Source: Ideonella aquatica
GTDB taxonomy: Bacteria > Pseudomonadota > Gammaproteobacteria > Burkholderiales > Burkholderiaceae_C
Length of the DNA: 56,153 nucleotides
Direction: 5' to 3'
NCBI RefSeq assembly: GCF_018069755.1
Contig: NZ_JAGQDE010000026.1
Span: forward strand, 1-56,153
Below, piece by piece: positions 7,684 to 16,588 of the stretch. The translations under genes and the position numbers were made by a program. The stretch's first letter is position 1, and every line of letters begins with the position of its first letter. The notes under the pieces were generated by a model. The model made no database searches. It was not told the origin of the DNA and was given only the letters and a program-made list of their open reading frames with translations.

Positions 7684-10362
7684 TCAGTCGAAGGTGTAGG
7701 TGAACTCGCTGTCGGCGGCACCCAGGCGGATCACCTTGAGTTCCTCGCCACGCGCCATGCGGCCCAGGTACTCGATCGAGATCTTGGGCAGCACGGTGTT
7801 GGTGAGGATGGCGTCGATGATGCGACCGCCGGCCTCGGCGTTGTTGCAGCGGCTGACGATCAGCGAGACCGCGGCGTCATCGAACTCGAACGGGATGCGG
7901 TGGTTCTCTTCCACGCGCTTCTTGATGCGGCCCAGCTGCAGGCGGATGATCTTGGCCAGCATCTCGCTCGACAGCGGGTAGTAGGGAATGGTCACGATCC
8001 GGCCCAGCAGCGCGGGCGGGAAGACCTTCATCAGCGGCTCCTGCAGCGCCTCGGCCAGCGAGTCGGGGTCGGGCAGCAGCTCGGGGTCCTTGCACATGTT
8101 CATGATGAGCTCGGAGCCGACGTTGGACGTGAGCAGGATGATCGTGTTCTTGAAGTCGATCATGCGGCCCTCGCCGTCTTCCATGCGGCCCTTGTCGAAG
8201 ACCTGGAAGAACAGCTCGTGCACGTCGGAGTGGGCCTTTTCCACCTCGTCGAGCAGCACCACGCTGTAGGGCCGGCGGCGCACCGCCTCGGTCAGGATGC
8301 CACCCTCGCCATAGCCCACATAGCCCGGAGGCGCGCCCTTGAGGGTGGAGACGGTGTGCGCCTCCTGGAACTCGCTCATGTTGATCGTGATGACGTTCTG
8401 CTCGCCACCGTAGAGCGACTCGGCCAGCGCCAGTGCGGTCTCGGTCTTGCCTACGCCCGAGGTGCCGCACAGCATGAACACGCCGATCGGCTTGTTCGGG
8501 TTGTCCAGCCGCGCGCGCGAGGTCTGGATGCGCTTGGCGATCATGTCCAGGCCGTGCTGCTGGCCGATGACGCGCTGGCCCAGCGTTTCGCCCAGGCGCA
8601 GGATGGCTTCCAGCTCGTTCTTGACCATGCGGCCCACCGGGATGCCGGTCCAGTCGGCCACCACGCTGGCCACGGCCTGGGCGTCGGTGGAGGGCATGAT
8701 CAGCGGCGCATCGCCCTGCAGCTCGGCCAGCGCGGCCTGCTCCTTGCGCAGCTCGTCGATCAGCGCGCCGCGGTCGGCGTCGCCCGCGGGCACGGCCTGG
8801 TCGACCGGCTCGCCGTCGCCGCGCAGCTTGGCGCGCAGCGCCAGCACGCGCTCGACGATGGCCTTCTCGGCCTGCCAGCGCTCTTCCAGCGTGGCCAGAC
8901 GGGCGCGCTCGGCGGCCAGCTTGGCCTCGACCTCGGGGCCGCGCTCGCCGGTGTCGACGCCAGCGGCTGCCTCGCGGGCGATGATGCCCTGCTCAATCTC
9001 CAGCGCCTCGATGCGGCGGCGGCTGTCTTCCACCTCCGCCGGAATGGCGTGCTGGCTGACGGCCACGCGGGCGCAGGCGGTGTCGAGCAGGCTGACCGCC
9101 TTGTCGGGCAGTTGGCGCGCCGGGATGTAACGGTGCGAGAGCTTGACCGCGGCCTCGATGGCCTCATCAAGCAGCTGCACGCGGTGGTGCTTCTCCAGCA
9201 CGCTGGCCACGCCGCGTAGCATCAGGATGGCCTTGTGCTCGTCGGGCTCGGGCACCTGCACCACCTGGAAGCGGCGGGTCAGCGCCGGGTCCTTCTCGAT
9301 GTACTTCTTGTACTCGGCCCAGGTGGTGGCGCCGATGGTGCGCAGGTTGCCGCGCGCCAGCGCCGGCTTGAGCAGGTTGGCCGCGTCGCCGGTGCCGGCG
9401 GCACCACCGGCACCCACCAGCGTGTGGACCTCGTCGATGAACAGGATGATCGGCTTGGGGCTGGCCTGGACCTCGTCGATGACCTGGCGCAGGCGCTGCT
9501 CGAACTCGCCCTTCATGCTGGCGCCGGCCTGCAGCAGGCCCAGGTCCAGCGACAGCAGCGACACGCCCTGCAGCTGCGGCGGCACATCGCCGCGCGCCAG
9601 GCGCTGGGCAAAGCCCTCGACCACCGCGGTCTTGCCCACGCCGGCTTCGCCGGTCAGGATGGGGTTGTTCTGGCGGCGGCGCATCAGGATGTCGACGATC
9701 TGGCGGATTTCTTCATCGCGGCCGGTGACCGGGTCGATCTTGCCCTCGCGGGCGCGCTCGGTGAGGTCCACCGTGAACTTCTTCAGCGCCTCCTGCTTGC
9801 CCATCGCGGCGGGGGCGATCGCGCCCTCGGACTCGCCCGGCTGGGCACTGCTCATGCTGCTGCCATCTTGCGCGCCCAGGCGCGCCTCGGCGGTGCCGCT
9901 GCACAGCTTGGGGAACTGCTCGACCAGGTCGTCGGGCTTGATCTTCTCGAACTGGCGCGAGATGCCCAGCAACGCGTTGCGCAGGCTGTTGGTCTTGAGC
10001 AGACCGATCAGCAGGTGGCCGGTGCGCACCTGGTTCTCGCCGAACATCAGCGTGCCGTAGACCCAGCCGCGCTCGATGGCGTTCTCGATGTGCTCGGAGA
10101 AGTCGGAGATGGCGGTGGAGCCGCGCGGCAGGCGGTCGAGCGCGGTGGTGATGTCACGCGCCAGCACCGAGGCATCCAGCTGGTAGTGGCGCATCAGCGC
10201 CTCGAGGTCGGTGTCGGCGGTCTGCACCAGCTGCGCCAGCCAGTGCACCAGCTCCACATAGGGGTTGCCGCGCATCTTGCAGAACACCGTGGCCCCCTCG
10301 ACGGCCTTGTAGGCCAGGGGGTTGAGTTTTCCGAACAGGGCGACTCGGCTGATCTCGCTCAT
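7684..10362 (-). CDS. clpV: T6SS sheath-disassembly ATPase ClpV (TssH)
   Basis: An 892-residue Clp/Hsp100 ATPase. It has an N-terminal Clp-N domain (residues ~1-155), a first AAA+ domain with Walker A GEAGVGKT at 238-245, a coiled middle region and a second AAA+ domain with Walker A GTSGVGKT near 633-640. ClpV recycles the contracted TssB-TssC sheath in the cytoplasm. The long coiled middle domain and T6SS context separate it from ClpB. The ATG at 10362 overlaps the tssG stop (ATGA), and AAGGAA precedes it at normal spacing. Length is typical for ClpV. Confidence 0.97.
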   Translation of the reverse strand: MSEISRVALFGKLNPLAYKAVEGATVFCKMRGNPYVELVHWLAQLVQTADTDLEALMRHYQLDASVLARDITTALDRLPRGSTAISDFSEHIENAIERGWVYGTLMFGENQVRTGHLLIGLLKTNSLRNALLGISRQFEKIKPDDLVEQFPKLCSGTAEARLGAQDGSSMSSAQPGESEGAIAPAAMGKQEALKKFTVDLTERAREGKIDPVTGRDEEIRQIVDILMRRRQNNPILTGEAGVGKTAVVEGFAQRLARGDVPPQLQGVSLLSLDLGLLQAGASMKGEFEQRLRQVIDEVQASPKPIILFIDEVHTLVGAGGAAGTGDAANLLKPALARGNLRTIGATTWAEYKKYIEKDPALTRRFQVVQVPEPDEHKAILMLRGVASVLEKHHRVQLLDEAIEAAVKLSHRYIPARQLPDKAVSLLDTACARVAVSQHAIPAEVEDSRRRIEALEIEQGIIAREAAAGVDTGERGPEVEAKLAAERARLATLEERWQAEKAIVERVLALRAKLRGDGEPVDQAVPAGDADRGALIDELRKEQAALAELQGDAPLIMPSTDAQAVASVVADWTGIPVGRMVKNELEAILRLGETLGQRVIGQQHGLDMIAKRIQTSRARLDNPNKPIGVFMLCGTSGVGKTETALALAESLYGGEQNVITINMSEFQEAHTVSTLKGAPPGYVGYGEGGILTEAVRRRPYSVVLLDEVEKAHSDVHELFFQVFDKGRMEDGEGRMIDFKNTIILLTSNVGSELIMNMCKDPELLPDPDSLAEALQEPLMKVFPPALLGRIVTIPYYPLSSEMLAKIIRLQLGRIKKRVEENHRIPFEFDDAAVSLIVSRCNNAEAGGRIIDAILTNTVLPKISIEYLGRMARGEELKVIRLGAADSEFTYTFD

Positions 10363-11498
10363 GGTGTTCCTTCAGGGGTGTCGGGGGTCGGTGTGGGGTG
10401 GGCGCGGGAGGCCGCGCTGGCGGAAGCGGGGCGCCGGATGCGCAGGATGCGCTCGGCGTCAAGCAACAGGTCGCCGGCATCGCCGGGCCGGCGGTAGGGG
10501 CCCAGCCAACTGGCGCGGCCCAGCGGTGTGTTGCGCTGGCCCAGGCGGGTGCGCGGCACCTGCTGGCGCCGCAGCACCAGGCGCAGGTCCCAGTCGAACT
10601 CCAGGCCCACCCATTGGCGCACCATGGCGTGCAGGCGCGCCAGGTCGCGGCCGCCGGGCAGGAAGTCGTGGTAGCGCGGCAGGTCAAGCGGGCCGATGAC
10701 GATGCGGAACTTGTGCTGCACGTCCCAGACGCTGCCGCCCAGCACCGCGCCACCGCCCAGCGGCTGGCCATGGCGTCGGGACAGCCGGCTGCGCTCGTCG
10801 CGGCCCAGCGCCATCCAGTGGCCGCACCACTGCTCTACCCGCACCGGCACATCGAACTCGGCGCGCAGCCAGTTCAGCAGGCCGTCGGCGTCGCGCGTGG
10901 CGCGCGCCAGGCGGCCGGCGAACAGCAGCTTGGGCATGTCCCCGGCGGCATCGCGCTGCAGCAGGGTCTCGTTGCCGATGCCGAACAGCGAGCCGATCCA
11001 GCGCGCGTAGCGGCTGTCGCCCAGGTGGTCGAAACCCACGGTGGGCTGGGCGCGCGCCCAGGCGCGGTAGAACAGCAGCGCAAAGCGGTGGGTGAGGTGA
11101 TCCAGGAAGCGTGCCAGCGCCTGGTCGCCGTGCTGGTGCGAGCGCTCGCGGGCGAACTCGGTGAGGTGGATGGGCAGCGCGCCGTTGGGGCCGGTCAGGC
11201 CGAAGGCGCGTTGCATCAGCCAGCGCCGGCCGCGCGGGGTCTGGACGACGCCGGTGACGTTGGCGGGCGCGAAGCTCAGCTCGGGCGGTTGGCCCACGCG
11301 CAGTGGCTCGTCGCTGGGGCGCATGGCTTCGCCCAGGCGCGGCAGCTCGGGGTGCAGCGCCTCGATGCGGCGCAGCGTCAGGAAGAAGTCCTGGTGGCCG
11401 GGGCGCTCGGCCAGGTCGCGCCACAGCGCGGCGCGTTCGGCCTCGAGGTCGCGTGCCGGCCGGTCGCGTGCGGTCAGGGCAGGGGGCAGGCCGGTCAT
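10359..11498 (-). CDS. tssG: T6SS baseplate protein TssG
   Basis: A 379-residue protein with the TssG (VasB/ImpH) signature: 'DFFLTLRRIEALHPELPRLG' near the N-terminus, 'PPELSFAPANV', 'FGLTGPNGALPIHLTE' and 'FLDHLTHRFALLFYRAW'. A central 'QWCGHWMALG' and a C-terminal 'VWDVQHKFRIVIGPL' segment follow. TssG joins TssE, TssF and TssK in the cytoplasmic baseplate wedge. It sits between tssF and clpV in the canonical order and overlaps clpV by four bases. The ribosome-binding site is weak, consistent with coupling to tssF, whose stop is only 7 bases upstream. The C-terminal tail is Ala/Pro/Thr-rich and probably disordered. Confidence 0.95.
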   Translation of the reverse strand: MTGLPPALTARDRPARDLEAERAALWRDLAERPGHQDFFLTLRRIEALHPELPRLGEAMRPSDEPLRVGQPPELSFAPANVTGVVQTPRGRRWLMQRAFGLTGPNGALPIHLTEFARERSHQHGDQALARFLDHLTHRFALLFYRAWARAQPTVGFDHLGDSRYARWIGSLFGIGNETLLQRDAAGDMPKLLFAGRLARATRDADGLLNWLRAEFDVPVRVEQWCGHWMALGRDERSRLSRRHGQPLGGGAVLGGSVWDVQHKFRIVIGPLDLPRYHDFLPGGRDLARLHAMVRQWVGLEFDWDLRLVLRRQQVPRTRLGQRNTPLGRASWLGPYRRPGDAGDLLLDAERILRIRRPASASAASRAHPTPTPDTPEGTP

Positions 11499-11505
11499 CG
11501 CGGGC

Positions 11506-13371
11506 TCACAGCACGGGGCGCTGGCCGAGGACCGGCTTCCAGCGCGCGATGGGGCCGCGTGACAGCGAGACCAGCGAGGTCTCGACGAAGCTGTTGAGCG
11601 AGGCGTGGCGCGCCAGGTAGTGGTGCAGCGCGGCGCCGAAGAGGTAGGCGCTGCCGCCCTCGTGGCCGAGTTCGTCCACCGTCAGCTCGACCTCGACGCC
11701 GCGGCCGAAGGCGATCGGGCCGCGCACGGGGTGGCGCCGCACCACCGGCCGCGTGCGCACACCCTGCAGCGACTCGATCTGCCGGCGCTGTGCCGGATCA
11801 CCCGCCATCGGGAAGCGGCTCAGCAGGTCGCGCAGCGCGGCCGCGGCCTCGCCGCCCTCGGTGTCCAGCAGTGACAGGTAGTTCAGCGACAGCAGGTTCA
11901 GCAGCCGCCAGGCCACGCCGCCTTCGCGCAGCGCGGTCTGCGGGCGCGACGGGCCGTTGACCACGCGCACCGCGCTCAGCGGCACCGGCGCATCGAGCTG
12001 AAACTCGGCCTGGCCACCGGCCATGGGGATGAAGATCGGCAGGTCGCGGTTGGTGCAGCGGGCCTGCAGCGCCACCTGGCGCAGGTCACCGGCGTAGGGC
12101 GCCTCCTCGGGGTCGACCAGCGAGACAAAGACCTCGGAGCCGATGTAGCCCGAACGCGGACCCTCGCGACGCGCCGCCTCCGAGGGCAGGCGGGGTTCGC
12201 GCCAGGCCGAGTAGTAGGCCGGCTGCCCGGTGGGCGAGCGGTGGTCGGGCGCGAACATCGGCATGAAGCGCCGCTCCTCGCCCTTGTCGTCGTAGCCGGT
12301 GAGCGCCAGCAGGTCGTAGACCTCGTAGTCCATCGGCGCGGTGCGGTCGGGCACGACATGGAATTCGTACTGGCCGTCGTTCACCTGGATGCGGTCCAGC
12401 CGTTTGGTGAACAGGTTCACCGCCGGCACGCAGTGCAGCATGAAGTGGTTGGCGTCGACCACGCCTTCCAGGCCGGCGCCAGGCCGGTTGAGCAGCAGCG
12501 TCAGCTCCAGCACCGATCCGTTCAGGCGCTGCAGCGCCGGGCGCAGGCCCTGGATGTCGATGAACAGGAAGCGCTCCGGGAAGGTGAAGTGCTCCTGCAG
12601 CAGGCGCACGCCGCCAAAGCCGCGCAGCGTGACGGGCAGCATGGCCTCGTCGTCGCCGTAGCCCACCGGCTGCACGGCTGCCGGCTCCAGCAGCTGGCGG
12701 GTCTCCGGCTGGCCGGGGGCGCCAACCAGCACCCCCAAGGTGCTGCCCATGACCAGCTCGTGCACCCGCATGGCCACTTCGGTGGGACCGCCCACATAGA
12801 AGCGCAGGGTGTCCAGATCCAGCTGGGACAGGCGCATGCCCTGGGGCAGCTGCAGCCGCACCCGGATGCCGGCGCGCGGGCGCTCGGGCAGGCCCAGCGC
12901 CGAGATGTTCAGGTCGGCCAGGTTCAGCAGGTACTCGGCCTGCACCGTGCTCAGCGGCGTGAGCCGCAGCGGGCTGGCGGTGCGGTATTCGCAGCGGGTG
13001 CTGGTGTTGGCCAGCGGCGGCGCGTGCAGCGGCAGGTCGCGCGGCAGCAGCGGGGCCTTGAGCAGGTTGGCGTCGGGCGCCGGGTGGACCTGGGCCACCA
13101 GCATCGACGGGATCGGTGCCAGGAAGTTGGGGTACAGCAGCTCCAGCAGGCGGTGCGAGAAGCGCGGGAACTCGCTGTCCTGGCGCAATTGCACGCGCGC
13201 GGCCAGGAAGGCGCAGCCTTCGAGCAGGCGCTCGACATAGGGGTCGGTGACCTCCATCGACTCCATGCCCAGGCGCGAGGCGATCTTCGGGAACTCGGCA
13301 GCGAACTCCGCGCCGACCTCGTAGAGGTAGCGCAGTTCCTGGTTGTAGTAGCGCAGCAGCCGGGCGTCCAT
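11506..13371 (-). CDS. tssF: T6SS baseplate protein TssF
   Basis: I start this 621-residue protein at the ATG at 13371 because it gives the classic TssF N-terminus 'MDARLLRYYNQELRYLYEVG'; a longer open frame upstream has Arg-rich, non-homologous sequence. Further signatures are 'FAAEFPKIASRLGM', 'DPYVERLLEGCAFLAARVQ', 'FSHRLLELLYPNFLAPIPSM' and a C-terminal region with 'GGSAYLFGAALHHYLARHASLNSF'. TssF is a core baseplate wedge subunit (VasA/ImpG). It lies 20 bases after tssE and 7 bases before tssG. Confidence 0.96.
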   Translation of the reverse strand: MDARLLRYYNQELRYLYEVGAEFAAEFPKIASRLGMESMEVTDPYVERLLEGCAFLAARVQLRQDSEFPRFSHRLLELLYPNFLAPIPSMLVAQVHPAPDANLLKAPLLPRDLPLHAPPLANTSTRCEYRTASPLRLTPLSTVQAEYLLNLADLNISALGLPERPRAGIRVRLQLPQGMRLSQLDLDTLRFYVGGPTEVAMRVHELVMGSTLGVLVGAPGQPETRQLLEPAAVQPVGYGDDEAMLPVTLRGFGGVRLLQEHFTFPERFLFIDIQGLRPALQRLNGSVLELTLLLNRPGAGLEGVVDANHFMLHCVPAVNLFTKRLDRIQVNDGQYEFHVVPDRTAPMDYEVYDLLALTGYDDKGEERRFMPMFAPDHRSPTGQPAYYSAWREPRLPSEAARREGPRSGYIGSEVFVSLVDPEEAPYAGDLRQVALQARCTNRDLPIFIPMAGGQAEFQLDAPVPLSAVRVVNGPSRPQTALREGGVAWRLLNLLSLNYLSLLDTEGGEAAAALRDLLSRFPMAGDPAQRRQIESLQGVRTRPVVRRHPVRGPIAFGRGVEVELTVDELGHEGGSAYLFGAALHHYLARHASLNSFVETSLVSLSRGPIARWKPVLGQRPVL

Positions 13372-13391
13372 CGTGCCGAGTCGAGCAGGGG

Positions 13392-13919
13392 TCAGGCGCG
13401 CATGTCGCGCAGGCGGGTGTTGCCGGTCTCGAAATCGACGTCGGCGGCGAGCAGCAGCTCCAGCGGCACCGGCTGGTTCCACATGAAGCCGCGGATCGTC
13501 ATCTGCATGGTGTTGTGGTGGTTCTCGTGGTCGACCTTGACGTCGACCTCAAGCGTGGCCGGATCGATGCGCGGCTCGAAGGTCTTGATGCACTCAGCCA
13601 CCGAGCGGCGGATCAGCGGGATGTCCACCGACGACAGCGTCTGTCCCGAGAAGGCCGGCATGCCGAAGTTCAGCACCGAGCGGCGTGCGAGCTCGTGCTG
13701 GCGCCACAGCTGGTGCTCGGCCTGGCGCTCCGAGCGCAGCTCGGGCTCGGGCCGGGTGGCGTTGAACAGCCAGCTCAGGTCACGCAGCACGGCCTGGCGC
13801 AGCTGCTGGCGGGTCAGCACGCGGGCGGTGGCCGGCTCGTTCTGCAGCCGGGGATCCGCGTCGATCAGCCGGTCGAGCAGGGAAGGCTGGAGCCGGTCAC
13901 GCGAGGCCAGTTCAGCCAT
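13392..13919 (-). CDS. tssE: T6SS baseplate protein TssE (gp25-like)
   Basis: A 175-residue gp25/lysozyme-like baseplate subunit. The N-terminus 'LQPSLLDRLIDADP' and the C-terminal domain with 'SVLNFGMPAF', 'IRRSVAECIKTFEPRI' and a final strand region carrying 'PVPLELLLAADVDFETG' are characteristic. TssE initiates sheath polymerisation at the baseplate. GAGGA precedes the ATG at 9 bases. The start overlaps the 3' end of tagJ by 8 bases. The domain is slightly longer than the phage gp25 core because of the N-terminal arm that is usual for TssE. Confidence 0.95.
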   Translation of the reverse strand: MAELASRDRLQPSLLDRLIDADPRLQNEPATARVLTRQQLRQAVLRDLSWLFNATRPEPELRSERQAEHQLWRQHELARRSVLNFGMPAFSGQTLSSVDIPLIRRSVAECIKTFEPRIDPATLEVDVKVDHENHHNTMQMTIRGFMWNQPVPLELLLAADVDFETGNTRLRDMRA

Positions 13920-14742
13920 TCGCAGCGTCCTCGCCGGCGGCCGGCTGGAGCTCGATGTGGCGGATGGACAGCAGGTCGTGCTCGCCCTGGTCGGTGACCA
14001 GCACGCGCTGGCCCAGGCCGAACCAGCGGTCGGGGCCGCCTTCGCGCCATTCGGTCTTGCGGGCCATCAGGATCTGGCCGTCGCTGCTCTTCTCGCTGCC
14101 CGGGTAGCGCACCGGAACCATGGCCACGACTTCGCCGCCATTGCTGAACGTCATGCGCGCGGGCAGCCAGACCTGGTCGCGCAGGTCGGTGGGGGCCTCA
14201 AAGCGCACCGAGGCCAGGCGCGAGAACGGCACCCAGTAATACTTGCCGTTGATCGCGGCTTCGATGACCGGGCCCAGGCGTGAGTCGGCATCGGCGATCC
14301 AGGCGAAGGCCAGGCCGTCGATGGTGCCGGCCGTGGCCGGGGCCTCGTCGAAGGCGCGCGCCGCCAGCGCATGCGATTGCGCCAGGTCGCCGGCGCCGGC
14401 CTGCAGCATCGACTCGATCAGCAGCGCCAGCCATTGATCAGGCTGGCCGAAGACCATGGGCGAGCGGCGGCCGGCAAACACCGCGTCGCGCAGCTTCTCG
14501 CAGCGCAGCGCGTGGCCGACCATCTCGCGCATCGGGCCGGCCTCGCTGTCCATGTCGGCCAGCACATTGAGCTGCGTGTGGGCGCGTTCCCACTGGCCCA
14601 ACACGCACAACAACTGGGCCAGAAAGACCCGCAGGCGGGCGTCGGCCGGCTTGGCGCGCACAGCCTGCGTCAGCGCGGCGAGGGCGGACTGGGGGTCACC
14701 GGCGCGCAGGGCGATCTCGGCAGTGGAGAGGGCGTCGTTCAT
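13912..14742 (-). CDS. tagJ: T6SS accessory protein TagJ (ImpE family)
   Basis: A 276-residue ImpE-family protein. The N-terminal ~100 residues are TPR-like helices ('AEIALRAGDPQSALAALTQAVRAKPADARLRVFLAQLLCVLGQWERA'-type repeats) and the C-terminal half is a beta-rich domain with 'GKYYWVPFSRLASVRFEAPTDLRDQVW'. TagJ binds the sheath protein TssB and modulates ClpV recruitment in the Pseudomonas H1 system; it occurs in only some T6SS lineages. Its presence between hcp-type genes and tssE supports assigning this cluster to that lineage. The ribosome-binding site is poor. Confidence 0.93.
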   Translation of the reverse strand: MNDALSTAEIALRAGDPQSALAALTQAVRAKPADARLRVFLAQLLCVLGQWERAHTQLNVLADMDSEAGPMREMVGHALRCEKLRDAVFAGRRSPMVFGQPDQWLALLIESMLQAGAGDLAQSHALAARAFDEAPATAGTIDGLAFAWIADADSRLGPVIEAAINGKYYWVPFSRLASVRFEAPTDLRDQVWLPARMTFSNGGEVVAMVPVRYPGSEKSSDGQILMARKTEWREGGPDRWFGLGQRVLVTDQGEHDLLSIRHIELQPAAGEDAANG

Positions 14743-14764
14743 GGTGGGGTCGCCGGGTGGGCGC

Positions 14765-15337
14765 TCAGAAGGCGTGGCCGCAGTCGGTGCAAAAGCGCGC
14801 CGAGCGCGAGGTCATGACGCCGCAGGCCGGGCAGCTCTTGTGCGTGCTGGCCAGGTCATAGCCGCATTCAGCACAGAAGCGGCCGCCGTCGCTGGGCGTC
14901 TGGCAGTTGGGGCAGTACACACCGGCGCCCGCGGACGGCTGATCGTCGCCGCCGGCCGTCGGACGGCGGGTGGATTCGCCGACGCACTTCGAGCAGCAGC
15001 CGGCCTCGCGGCTGAAGCAGCTCTCGCACACCACCTGATGGCAGGTCGGGCAGGTGGTGAACATGGTTTCGGCTTCGCGCATCGCATCGCTGAGCGCGCC
15101 CGCACGGGCCGAATCCAGGCGCGCGTCGGACAGGCCGCTGCCGGCCCGGTTGGCCATCGACGAGGGGCCGAAGAAGAAGCTGAAGCGGTTGAGGAGGCTG
15201 GAAAACTGGCCCAGACGGTAGGGACGGAACGGGCTGCGCCAGGTCTTGTGGCAATGGCTGCAGTCGAACTGGAACTGGAAGCCAGCGTGCATGTGCGACC
15301 CCAGGGAGCTGAGGTCTTGGTACTTGCTCAGTGTCAT
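14765..15337 (-). CDS. Multi-zinc-ribbon protein in T6SS cluster, unknown function
   Basis: This 190-residue protein carries eight Cys-x2-Cys knuckles: C26/C29, C96/C99, C104/C107, C115/C118, C142/C145, C155/C158, C169/C172 and C183/C186. The last four form two zinc ribbons of the double-zinc-ribbon type. The section at 96-118 resembles a small B-box- or RING-like cluster. Between C29 and C96 lies a hydrophobic 'SSLLNRFSFFFGPSS' stretch. There is no signal peptide, so it is probably cytoplasmic. It sits between the Hcp-family genes and tagJ, where the Pseudomonas H1 cluster has no such gene. Function is not known to me; zinc-dependent protein-protein contact is the most that can be inferred. 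Confidence 0.85.
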   Translation of the reverse strand: MTLSKYQDLSSLGSHMHAGFQFQFDCSHCHKTWRSPFRPYRLGQFSSLLNRFSFFFGPSSMANRAGSGLSDARLDSARAGALSDAMREAETMFTTCPTCHQVVCESCFSREAGCCSKCVGESTRRPTAGGDDQPSAGAGVYCPNCQTPSDGGRFCAECGYDLASTHKSCPACGVMTSRSARFCTDCGHAF

Positions 15338-15373
15338 GGTCGGTGCGGTCCGTGAATGACCTGGACGAGGGCC

Positions 15374-15973
15374 TCAGGTCTTCTTCTGGCCACTGTGCTT
15401 GCCAGTGTCCGACTTGCCGGCCTTGTCCTTGCCGTCGTCCTGTTCGTCGTCCTCGTCCTTCTTGGGCTTGGCCTTGCGCGGCGGTTTCAGCGACGCGTTC
15501 GGCGGCCGGGTGAAGGACGTGGTCCTGGGCACCTTCTGGCCCTTGTCGTTGCTCATGAAGTGGCTGAAGGTGACCGCGTTGAAGTCGCACTCCCAGTGCT
15601 CGTCCAGATCGGCTGAGGCATCGGCCAGCTGACCCGAGAAGGTCAGGCTCACCATGCGCAGGTTGGTCAGTTCGGCGCGCAACTCGAAGCGGCTGTGCTT
15701 CCAGTCCACCAGGCGGATGTCCGCCTTGGCAAAGGGCTTGCTGGTATTGAGGTGGCTCATCAGGACCGTCGACGAGCGGTCAGGGGCCTTGTTGAACGAG
15801 AACTTGGTCGGGACGGCCTGGTCCTTGCCGTCGTCCTCCTGCTGCTGGAAGGCCACGCCCCAGCTCCAGTCGTCAAGCTCGATCCAGTCCTCGTAGCCGT
15901 CCACCTCGCACTCGCCGTCCACGGCGCCGCCACCCTGCTTGGTGAGGCGCATGAATACGGATGAATTGGACAT
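15374..15973 (-). CDS. Hcp-family protein with charged C-terminal tail
   Basis: A 199-residue Hcp-fold protein. Residues 1-~150 follow the Hcp strand pattern: 'SVFMRLTKQGGG', 'GYEDWIELDDWSWGVAF', 'PTKFSFNKAPDRSSTVLMSHL' and a final 'HWECDFNAVTFSH'-type strand. From about residue 155 a Lys/Asp/Glu-rich tail (~45 residues, repeated 'KDK', 'DDE', 'GKSDTGKHSG') follows, absent from classical Hcp and probably disordered. Classical Hcp forms hexameric rings in the T6SS tube. This paralogue lies two genes downstream of the best hcp. It may be a specialised tube subunit or a ring modified at one face; that is inference. Confidence 0.82.
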   Translation of the reverse strand: MSNSSVFMRLTKQGGGAVDGECEVDGYEDWIELDDWSWGVAFQQQEDDGKDQAVPTKFSFNKAPDRSSTVLMSHLNTSKPFAKADIRLVDWKHSRFELRAELTNLRMVSLTFSGQLADASADLDEHWECDFNAVTFSHFMSNDKGQKVPRTTSFTRPPNASLKPPRKAKPKKDEDDEQDDGKDKAGKSDTGKHSGQKKT

Positions 15974-16004
15974 GTTGAACGCTCGATGTCGATGCGGGCG
16001 CTGA

Positions 16005-16517
16005 TCAGCCTGCCGGCGTGCGCACCTGGCCGTTGAAGCTGACGCTGCCGCCCCGGTCGTCGCGGCTGCGCGTGGCCGGGAAGTACTTCACGTCGATCTC
16101 CTTGTAGGACAGCTTCAGGTTGACCTTGGCCTGGGTGACCTTGCCACTGCTGATGTCGATCTGCAGGTCCTCGACGTAGCCGTCGCTGATCTTGATGATC
16201 AGCAGCTCCTTGGGGCGGTCCTTGGGCTGTACGGCGTGGATGACGCTGAGGTTGGCGGTGACGATCTTGTCGCGCTCCCTGAGCGCGGTGAGCATGCCGG
16301 TGGTCGAGAAATCGAAGAAGCCGACCAGATCCAGCGTTTCGAACTTGACGCCCGAGCTGCCACGCTGCGAACCCTCGTCACGCACCTCCTCGACCGCCAT
16401 GCCCCACTTGAAGCTCTCGAGCTCGATCTGCTTCTTGAAGCCGGAGACGGTCGACTCACCCTTGAGAACGTTGGCCTTCTCGAAGGTGATTTCCAGGTAG
16501 ATGAGTGAGTCACTCAC
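16005..16517 (-). CDS. Divergent Hcp-family protein
   Basis: A 170-residue protein whose strand order resembles Hcp ('IYLEITFEKANVLKGESTVSG', 'KKQIELESFKWGMAVEE', 'GVKFETLDLVGFFDFSTTGML', 'VNLKLSYKEIDVKYFP'). The usual 'GSEGWIEI' and 'SHYYD' segments are replaced by divergent ones. The only in-frame start is a GTG at 16517, and I see no good ribosome-binding site before it, so expression may be lower than that of the neighbouring hcp. It lies 31 bases ahead of the next Hcp-family gene and downstream of a terminator-like hairpin. Role is inferred: a third tube-type or tube-cap protein. Confidence 0.78.
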   Translation of the reverse strand: MSDSLIYLEITFEKANVLKGESTVSGFKKQIELESFKWGMAVEEVRDEGSQRGSSGVKFETLDLVGFFDFSTTGMLTALRERDKIVTANLSVIHAVQPKDRPKELLIIKISDGYVEDLQIDISSGKVTQAKVNLKLSYKEIDVKYFPATRSRDDRGGSVSFNGQVRTPAG

Positions 16518-16537
16518 TGCAGGGCGGGGCTCAGGTT

Positions 16538-16571
16538 AGAGAAGACAAGGCGGGGCTGCCAGCAGCCCCGC
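16538..16571 (-). terminator. Rho-independent-type terminator after hcp
   Basis: A perfect 9-base stem at 16550-16558 and 16563-16571 (GCGGGGCTG / CAGCCCCGC, 4-base loop) lies 17 bases after the hcp stop in the minus direction and is followed on that strand by the T-rich CTTGTCTTCTCT. It fits partial termination that would keep hcp transcript above that of the downstream T6SS genes, as is common for hcp. Confidence 0.72.
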
Positions 16572-16588
16572 CCGAACAGCCCGAAGGC

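Noticed and set aside
5785-9219. Plus-strand open frame of 1144 codons
   Set aside because: It is antisense to vgrG and clpV, whose families are unmistakable; the translation is His/Gln/Val/Leu-rich shadow sequence.
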